Assembly (NCBI GenBank): GCA_002150815.3
Contig: NDFF03000370.1
Span: 496,001 to 560,000 of the forward strand
Origin: Grammothele lineata
Taxonomy: Eukaryota > Basidiomycota > Agaricomycetes > Polyporales > Polyporaceae
Length of the DNA: 64,000 bases
Reading direction: 5' to 3'
Below the pieces are notes generated by a model. The model ran no database searches, was not told the DNA's origin, and saw nothing but the letters and a program-made list of their open reading frames with translations. Both the position numbers and the translations under genes were made by a program. Each line of letters begins with the position of its first letter. Within the stretch, counting starts at the first letter, position 1. Positions 56,167 through 64,000 of the stretch are shown one piece after another.

Positions 56167-58878
56167 TCACACCGCGATCATCTCCACGTCCCGCACCTCC
56201 CTCTCCAACCCGCGCACCTCCTCTTCCCGTTCTCTCCTCGCACCTGCCGTCGAGGGCAGGGGCGGCGGCGTGCCGTGTTTCCGCCTGTACTCCGCATTGA
56301 TCGCGACGAGCAGGTCGCGCAGAAGCGTCGCGTGCGTCTTCCGTTCCTCGGGCGCGTCCCCGCCCCCGAGCTCGATGCGGCCGACGCCCTTGGCGAGCGC
56401 AACTTCCTCCCCGCTCCCGAGCGCCCGAATGGGCGGAAGGACCGGGTACGCGACCCGTTCCTCCTTGGTCACCTCCTCTGCGGTCGACATCGTAGCGGGA
56501 GACGGGCTGCGCGGAGCGAGCGTCGGCGAGCGTGACGAACTTGCGGTGGACGACGCGGGCGGGGACTCGGGCGGCGTGGGCGACGGCGAGCGGAAGCGCG
56601 CGCCGAGAGGGGGCAGCTTGAACTCGGCGTCGCCGCGCGTGAGGAGCGGGTAGAGCGGGCTGCTCTTGCTGGGCGCGATCGCAGATGCGGAGCCCGAGCT
56701 CGACGCGTACGAGAACGTGTCCGACGCGGTGAACGCTGCGGGCAGCCCGCGCTGCCGCACGCCCCCGATCTTGGGCTCCACGGGCGCGGGCCGCTTCGCG
56801 ATGTCTGCGGACGAGGATGCGGACGTGGACGCAGCTGTGCTTGTGCTCGGGGCAGGGCCAGCGCTGCGGAGGTGGATGACGTTGTGTTTCGTGCGCTCGG
56901 CGTAATGCGCGGGGCTGATCTGCACAACGGGCGGCGGCGCGCGGTCGGGGCGCATGAAATCGAACGCGGCCGCGCTCTCGGGGGCAACTGTGAGCGGAAC
57001 ATGTGGCGGCGTCGAGTTTGGAGGCGTTGAGAGGCCTGTCGAGGACGGCGAGGACACGGAGTTGGAGATGCCCGCGCCGAGGTCGAGTGGCGGGGTGAGG
57101 TACGCCTGGTACATCCCGTGCGTGGGGTGCTGGTGTGCTTGCGCGCCAAACGGCGGGGACGCGTTGAGAGAGAGCTCGGTCGCCGATGCACGGTGTACCC
57201 GCGGGCGGGCGCCGGCGAAGGGCAGCCCATGCGCGGGGCCCGCGATGTCCTGGTGCGCCGACGGGTACATCCCGAACTGGACGGGCTGGACAGAGTGCTG
57301 GGCCCGGGAGGAGTACGGCGCGGGCGCATGGTGGGAGAAGTCGTCGAGGGACGCGAACCCGGACTCGCCGTGGTAGCCCGCGCCGGAGCCCGGCCCGGGC
57401 GCGGACGGCACGCCTGGCATCCCGGCGAGGCCCAGTTGTGCAAGGTTTGCCGGATCGAAGAACGAAGTTTCGTCGACTGCGGCCTGAGGCACGGACTGCG
57501 AGTGCTGGTGGCGGGGCACATGCGCGCCCGCCCCCGAGATGTCGCGGCCGAGGGTGATCAAGAATTCGTTCACCGCAGCTAATTCTTCCGGGGTACGAAT
57601 GTCAAAGGAGACGGAGCGGGGTGGGAAGAGCTGTCCTTGTGGGTTCGCGCCTTGAGGAGCGGCACCATTCGTGGTAGCACTAAGCGACTGCTGATACGCA
57701 AGGTTGCTCAGGCGGGCGGCCATGTCTGACAGCCTGCTATCAGCGGAAGGACTCGGACACGCTCATGGAGCGACACGTACGTGGGTCGTAGGCGGGTGTG
57801 ACTCGCCGCTTCTTAACGTCCGAGAAGAACTCGTCCACGGTGTAGTCGTAGCTACGTTTTGAGCCGCTGACGGGCACGCTCCGTGTCGGCACCTCGTCAG
57901 CGAGCACTTCCCAGCTGGGAAGCGAAGGGTGCACACGGTACATGGGCCCCCGTCCGTGCGCGACGGCAGCTTCGTGAGCGTAATCAAGCTCCGGGGAGGG
58001 AGTGGGCAATACCCCGAAGTCGGCCCCTGTCGCGATGTTGTAAGCGCTATCGGCCTGGAATGTGGGCGGGTGGAATGGCGTACCGGAGGAGCCGTCCGAG
58101 AGCGAGACGGACGCAGACTTTGCGCGCGCGACGGGGACGTGGTGGTGGTGCAGCGGAGGCACCAGTCCGCGTGGCTTGTCGTTCTCGCCGCCCCGCACCC
58201 GCGACGAGTAGGCTGGGTCGGAGACGGTGATCGCCTTGGAGTGCTTGTGCTGTGCATGGTGCTCCTCGGTGTGTATCTTCTCATGTTTCTTGAGGTCCTG
58301 GGGCCGCTTGAACGGCTTCTTGCATATCTCGCAGACGTGCGGCTTGAGCGGAGTGTGGACTAGTAGCCCGCATGAGACGAGACGTCCATCTGGAAAGCGG
58401 GGACGCAGGAAAGAGAGCGGGCGCACGTACCTCGGAGGTGGCTTGTGATGTGGTCGCGCTTGGCACAGGTCGTGCCGCAGTCCTTCCACTTGCAGGTCAG
58501 ACAGAGGTTTCCTGTGCTCTTGCGGCCAATGTGGTCGTTGCAGAGGTGGTTGTAGAGGGTCTCGGGATCGGAGAGGACCTTGTCGCAGTCGACCCACTGG
58601 CAGCGGTGGCCGGGCTCGTCAGACGCCGCGGGGGCGGAAGACTTGGCAGAGACGTTCTCCGGGGAAGAGGAGTCGGTGACATCCGAGGGTGCAGCGGGAG
58701 AAGCAGAGGCCGCGGTGGGCGACTGCGTGGACAGGGTCATGCCTGGCGGGAGGGGCGGGGGGCGGGGCGTTTGAGCGAGGCCGGCGGGGTCGTCGAGGAA
58801 GTCGAAGGGGTAGAGGGCGTGGAGGGTGCTCTGGAGCGTCGAGAGCGGGACGAGATGGGGGAACGAGTCCTGAGACAT
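56167..58878 (-). CDS. RIM101: pH-response transcription factor RIM101/PacC
   Basis: Three exons: 58431-58878, 57781-58359 and 56167-57725, giving 861 residues. Three C2H2 fingers: [20 protein letters not shown] with HIGRKS (about 93-120), [23 protein letters not shown] (about 127-149; the intron falls right after) and [23 protein letters not shown] (about 157-180). These are diagnostic of PacC/Rim101, including [45 protein letters not shown] region ([11 protein letters not shown]) follows, then a long Pro/Ser/Ala-rich tail ending in a short acidic/basic coiled segment. In other fungi the protein is cleaved at alkaline pH and activates or represses genes through GCCARG sites. Four such sites lie just upstream of its own start. 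Confidence 0.95.
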
Positions 58879-58923
58879 GGCGCAGGCGGATAGTCTCTTA
58901 AGCTCGCTCGCCGATGTCGATCT

Positions 58924-58979
58924 CTTGGCAAACCGTTCGCTGCCAAGACAATCTCATCCCCGCTTGGCGCGCCCTTGGC
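58924..58979. promoter_or_regulatory. Cluster of four GCCAAG (PacC/Rim101) sites upstream of RIM101
   Basis: CTTGGC at 58924-58929, GCCAAG at 58942-58947, CTTGGC at 58963-58968 and CTTGGC at 58974-58979, 46-101 bp upstream of the RIM101 ATG. Further copies at 59220, 59296 and 59309. The consensus 5'-GCCARG-3' is the known PacC target. Autoregulation is inferred. Confidence 0.7.
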
Positions 58980-61900
58980 ATGCTTAGTCAGCGCCCTTAT
59001 GCGTGGCACCCGGCCTCCAGCGACTGCCCCTTGAATCTTCTTTCAGTCATCCGCCTCGGCCTCTCTCTCCTCCACTCCGCGTCCCACCCTCTCTTCGGCA
59101 TCACTACGGTCCACATCGTGCTCGCTCATGTCGTACTCTATCGCCGCAACCGCCAGCCTCGCGTCCTGCACGCGCCGGCCCCGACGCACCCAGCCCGCAC
59201 ATTTTTTTCTCTGAAGCACGCCAAGGCAGCCCGATGGGGCTCCACGCGCCCTCCTTGGGCGTGCAAGCTCGTCCTTGCACAGTCCATTCCAGCCCGCCAA
59301 GCGCACCTGCCAAGCTCCGGGTTCTCTCAATTCACGCTCTGACGTCGGTCCTAAACGAGCTCGCCTTCCGTGCTTCCTCCCCCTCCTTCCTTCCTGACAC
59401 ATCCACGCACGCGCGGCCGCGACCGCAACCGTGACCGCGCGAGGGCGCGCACGCACATACCGATCCCTTCGGCCGGTTCCCCGTCGGGGCCCGAGGCACG
59501 TCTGCGTCTGCGCTCGACCCGAGTCTTCGCGAGGGCGCGCCGCGACCGCCTGGGCTCTCGCGGACCGCGCGAGCGCGTGCGAGCGGGGGTGCCTTCGCCG
59601 CGCCCGTGACGGTTCTTGTGGCGTCGAGAGCCCATACATTCCGCGCGAACTGAGCCAGGTCCGCCGCCGGGACGGGAGGGGGATTGTGCGCGGCCCGCCG
59701 AGTCGGAAACGTGGGCGTGCACGGTTCCGGGACGGTCGGTGGCAGGTGCGGGGAACCCTGGCGTGGAACTGGGAGGGCTGGCATGGCAGGTCGCAGAGCC
59801 CAAGCCTCGTATTGTCGTGCCCGGGGCGACTCGTGAGATTGCGCGCGGCAGGTCCGACGGAACGGTGAGTTTCTATTACAGGGGTGCGGGGAAACGAGGA
59901 GGAAAGAAGATGGTTGGCTGGAAGGCGAGATGTCGCTGTACGGCGTCGAGGGACCCGGGCACCGCCGAGACCCTCGCGGTCACGCAGAAGAGATGGATGA
60001 GCATGCGGGATGGCTCGGAGGCACTCGTATTTACTCGTCGGCCGCAGAAGGCAGGAGATGAATTGATGTGGTTGAATGTGGGTGCCGTGATAGGAAGCAG
60101 CCGGGACGAACACGAGCACGCCATGGACGGCGAGCACAAGTGGGCCGTGCTTGTGGTAGCGACGACATGGAAGAGCAGGTTATGGGTGACGTAAGGGCGG
60201 GAGAAGGCGGCGCGTCAGGGCATGCGCGCGGACGAGCAGAGGCACGCAGACGCCCAGAGCCAGCGAGCGTCCAAGCACGCCAAGCCCGTCCGCAGCGACC
60301 ACGATCCATGTCCCCGATCCAGATCTCCTGCCCTCGCTTGGCACCGGGGATCTACTCCTCGTCCCGGCTCAAGCGGCTGCACAGCACCGCAATCGTCCTC
60401 TGCTTGTCCTTGGCTTCCAACCACAGCCTCATAGCTTCGCCTCGTCTCCTCCAAGCCACCCGCTAGAACACCCTTCGCTCCTCCCGGCCCGGCCAGGTGG
60501 GAATTCGCGCCCCCGTCGCGCTCCCACCGCGTCGCGCGCCCGTGCTCGTCGACCCCTCGCCCGACCAGCCGACGTCGAGGGCTCCCAAGCTCTATACTTG
60601 GACGCGCCCTCATCTATCCAAACGCGACCCGCCGAGCCGCGTCCGCGCGCAAGATAGCGCGTCGCGCATGTGCTCGCCCGCCCATTTACGCCCAAGCTCG
60701 TCCTTCGCGGACAGGCGACTCCGTCTGCCGAAGGCACCCCCCTCTCGGCAGGCTCTGCCATTCCGAGGCTCTCGCACGCGCGCAACGCTAACTCTTAACC
60801 CCACCCCGCACAGCCTCAGCTCCCGCGACCGGGCTCGGGCGTGCGCTCGCAGGCCGGTTCTCTCACCCCTCTCTTCTTACCTCAACGTCACCCGTCCAAT
60901 CGTCCGAGGAATATTTGGCCGGCGCGCTGGGATGTCGTTGCACGCCTTGGTCGCCGGTGCGAGATACACAACCCAGCTCCGCGGATCGGGATTCGGGATG
61001 GAGATGTGGTTATGTCTGCCTTGCCGGCCAGGGCCCAAGCCTCGCTTATCAGGGACGTGCGCGCGGGGAGCGCGGCACGCCCTCGCGCGCGCCCACGGCC
61101 AAAAATACTTACACTTCTGCAGACGAAACCAGCCCCCCAGGGTCGCGCTCGAAGGAACATTGTACGACCGCACGACACTGATATTTCACAGTAGCAGCAG
61201 CTCGGACGCCGCTTTCGCTGAGCCTGAGCCTAAAGGGCGGTGCGCGCGCCGTTCCACGCGCAGGCGCACGGAATGCCGGCGGGATCGATGGCCAGCGAAC
61301 GACTCCCGCGCCTCGGGCCTCGAGGCGGACTCGCACGCCCTCGCCCGCTCCACCTTGCGAGCTCTTCGACGACGGCGAGGCTGCGCCAAGCCCGCGAGAG
61401 TCTGCAGGGGTGGTGTTCACTATCGTTGGGCGTGGCCGCCGTTAATTATCTGCAACGCGCTCGACGCGGACGGACGCCAATCGGAACTCGAGAAGGAGGG
61501 GAGGCGGAGGAGATGCCCGGTAAACCCTCTGGGAACGGTCTCAAGCTCTCGGTGCGAAAATGTACAGCTACGGCTACATGGTACCGGTAACAAGCAGTCC
61601 TGTATTACACGCGCGCCTGCGAAATCCGATCGAGGCGCCCCGTACGTATCATATCCAGATATCGAAGTGTCTGTCTGTCCCGACCCGAACAGGGACCGCG
61701 CGTCGCCCGCTCAATCCCCAAGAGGCATGTTTCCTGCCACATACGGCGCACCGCTCGCTGCACGGCGGCGGCTGCGATTCGACCGTTAACGTATGGCCGG
61801 GATCGGAGGACGACAGGCCGACCGGCCACCCAACGCTGCCGCGAAGTGCGAGGGCAGCGGTCGCCTTGCAAGGAAGGGACGCCAACCTCGGGCCTGTTCC

Positions 61901-62059
61901 CAGCGCTCGGTCCGACGGCTCAGAAGCTGCGAGAACCGCGGGCGGAGGCGCGCACAACACCACACGCAGCCCGCAGTCCACCGCTGCCAAGCACCCACAC
62001 GCCCTCCCACTACCCACCTACCCCAGCCCACACCGCTCCCAAACGCTGTCCTCAATCGT
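58980..62059. other. 3.1 kb GC-rich intergenic region between RIM101 and TAF1
   Basis: Holds the upstream region of RIM101 and the 3' UTR of TAF1. Long open frames on both strands (for example 60497-61789 + and 59043-60137 -) are Arg/Pro/Ala-rich, overlap each other and have no motif, as expected from GC-rich non-coding DNA. More GCCAAG hexamers occur at 60279, 60337, 60409, 61385 and 61986. Confidence 0.55.
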
Positions 62060-64000
62060 CTAAGCCTTCTTCCCCAGCGTGAGCTTGATCTTGGGCGCGC
62101 CCGAAGGCGTCACTGGCACCTCCTCATCCTCGTCCTCGTCCATCGGCATCACCGGCGGGCTCGTCGCAAGCGGCGACGGCCCATGCGCGCCCGCGAACCC
62201 GAACGCGCCCCCCGGCGGCTTCAGCCCACCCGAGCCGCTCGCCCCAGGGGAGAACAGGCCCTCCGACGATCCGCCACCGCCGCCGCCGCTCGTGCTGGGG
62301 AGCGAGAAGCTCACCGAGCCGGGCCCCGCGGTGGGAGACGTCGCCGGCGGGCTCGACGCGGCCCCGGGCTGGCCGGGCGTGGGCAGGGGCGGGTTCCCCG
62401 TGTTGAACTCGGCCCAGCGCGGGCACTTGCGGTTCGTTTCTGCCGGGGTGCGACCCATGAGCGGACGGGAGGGAGGGACGGTGAGGGAAAGGCTTGGAAC
62501 TCACTCATGTGGCCCATCTGCCCGCAGTGGCCGCAGCGACGCTGTGTCGAGCGGCGTCAGTACGGGCACAGCAGGTAGAGGGGCGGGGGAGGAGACCCAC
62601 CGTGGTGTCCGGCTTGATGGGGCGGTTGAGCTGCAGCGGCGTCCCGCCCTCCTTGACGATCTTCGCGTTCTTGCGGTGCAGCCGCCGCTCCTGGTTCTTC
62701 TTGCGCCTTGCGAGCTCCTCCTCGATCCTGCACGTACGCAAGCCAGTCAGAATCTTCTCGCGCCCCAGCACGGCTCAACCTCATCCTCGACGGAGAGCAC
62801 ACGCACCTCTTCATCGCCCGCCTGTCGCGGTCCGCGTCACCCGTAGGGGCGAGCGAGTCCGCGGTCATGTTCTCCTCCTCGATCGCTTGCCGTTTCTTCA
62901 CGTACGCAGCGATGACCGCGACGTCGCGGACGATCTCCACGACAGGCTCCCCATTGACGATGCGCTTGATGCGCAGCACGCGCCGCGCGTCCGCGAGGCT
63001 GCCGTCGGGGGCAAGCGACGTCCCGCGGGAGAGCGTCGGCGACGCGGGCGCGGGCGTGGCGGGCTTCTCGTCGTCCGCCGTGAGCTCGGGCTCGTCCCGC
63101 CGGCTGAGCGAGTCGAACTGCGCCTTCCAGATGCGCTCGACCTCGGACTTGTAAATCTGCTGCTGCTCGGCGACGTTGTACCGGTGGGCGGACTTGGGGC
63201 GGTTCTCCGCCTCGGCTGCGCGACGGGGGTTAGCGGAAGAGAGTTAGGGGTCAAGGAAGTGACACGTACCGAGCTTCTGCTCATAGTCTTCACCGGCCTT
63301 TACGAAGATGTCTTTCATGGAGACACGGATGAAGCTGAACGCCTCGCCACGGCCCGTCGGGTCGCCCTCCCCGTGCAGCTTGAGCATGGCCTTCGCCTGC
63401 GTCGCGAAGAGGAAGTTCTTCGTCGTGATCCACGGTGCTAGCTGCTGCTCAATCGAAAGATTGCCCTCGTCTTCTTCCGCAACTTCGCCGTTGTAGCTGT
63501 AACCAGAATCCTGTAGGTGCCGCTGGCCGACCTGCATACTCTCCGAGAGCACGACCTGCTCGGGCGTGACCATCTTGAGCATGTCGGCGTCGGAGGGTAT
63601 AGACCAATTGCCCTTTAGCCGCCAGAAGCCCTGGTGAGGTCCGCGGCGATGGTACTCCATAAATTCCTAATGCAGAGCCCACGTTATTATAGGGATCCCC
63701 TGTCATAAATAAGATCAAACGCTACCTTCAGACGTTGCCGCATCTGCAGCTCGTTCTGGTCAGGGAAGTACTTCATCAACCGGGAGATCTTCAGCCGCTT
63801 CTCGGTACTCTTCTCGAGCAGCTTAAAGGCAATGATCTGGAGACGAAGCTTGATAGTGTTGGTAATCTTACGTGAGTGCGGGCCGGGGACTTCGGTCACG
63901 GGATAAGTTTGGCCAACGACGTAGAGATTAGGAATCTCCCGAATGTAGTACTTAGCCTCGCCCTTGATCGTTGTGCTGAAGAATGATATGAGCGAAAGAA
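62060..64000 (-). CDS. TAF1: Transcription initiation factor TFIID subunit 1 (TAF1), C-terminal part (5' end outside window)
   Basis: Visible exons: 63726-63975, 63270-63666, 62807-63215, 62601-62727, 62505-62541 and 62060-62439; the bases 63976-64000 are the end of an intron. Motifs of the TAF1 core (DUF3591): KYYIREIPNLYVVGQ, TEVPGPHSRK, FPDQNELQMRQRLK and EYHRRGPHQGFWRLK. Downstream AENRPKSAHRYNVAEQQQIY, RIKRIVNGEPVVEIVRD, RIEEELARRKKNQERRLHRK and a CCHC zinc knuckle C-x2-C-x4-H-x5-C (CGHCGQMGHMKTNRKC) split by an intron after GHM. The C-terminus is Pro/Gly-rich ending in KIKLTLGKKA; no bromodomain is present, as in yeast Taf1. The scaffold of TFIID in the nucleus. Confidence 0.94.

Noticed and set aside
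59043..60137. 364-codon minus-strand frame
   Set aside because: Same reason: composition-driven, no motif, no splice structure.
60497..61789. 430-codon plus-strand frame
   Set aside because: Arg/Pro/Ala-rich, no motif, overlapping open frames on the other strand; expected in GC-rich non-coding DNA.

Overview
The window is nuclear DNA from a filamentous basidiomycete, most likely a wood-decaying white-rot agaricomycete. The evidence is the very intron-rich genes (RAD5 has 21 exons) with 48-90 bp GT-AG introns, three secreted laccases, three GH3 beta-xylosidases, and coding regions that are GC-rich at third positions. All gene models were spliced by hand using frame continuity and family motifs. 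No database search was run.

Left part (1-21 kb): two Msn2-like C2H2 zinc-finger paralogs diverge from a 2.6 kb intergenic region; the left one is cut by the window edge. Then come an MFS transporter of the allantoate/nicotinate permease family (-), the chaperonin subunit CCT7 (-) and the DNA-repair translocase RAD5 (+). CCT7 and RAD5 share a 275 bp divergent promoter holding a cluster of ACGCGT (MCB) boxes. A tRNA-Leu(AAG) and a divergent pair of transcription factors (Zn2Cys6 and bHLH) follow.

Centre (21-50 kb): a lignocellulose gene cluster. One laccase (lcc1) stands alone. A laccase/xylosidase pair in tail-to-tail orientation (lcc2 and bxl1, 26.5-31.7 kb) is repeated as an inverted copy at 42.9-48.1 kb (bxl3 and lcc3), together with its upstream DNA. 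The result is a giant inverted repeat with arms of about 7.4 kb around a 10.4 kb core. The core carries a BSP-type HEXXH peptidase, the CTD phosphatase FCP1, an AYR1-like short-chain dehydrogenase and a third, apparently decaying xylosidase (bxl2). At the inner edge of the right arm lie a peptidase pseudogene fragment and a 377 bp MITE with near-perfect 35 bp terminal inverted repeats and an 8 bp target-site duplication.

Right part (52-64 kb): a myosin regulatory light chain, a conserved fungal protein of unknown function, a possible Hsp20 N-terminal relic, the pH-response regulator RIM101/PacC with a tight cluster of its own binding sites upstream, and the 3' part of TAF1.

How the genes may work together: lcc and bxl products are secreted enzymes acting on lignin and xylan respectively, so the cluster is a plausible co-expressed decay module. 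RIM101, which controls secreted enzymes in other fungi, is nearby but not physically part of it. The rest are housekeeping genes (transcription initiation and CTD dephosphorylation,chaperonin, repair, cytokinesis).
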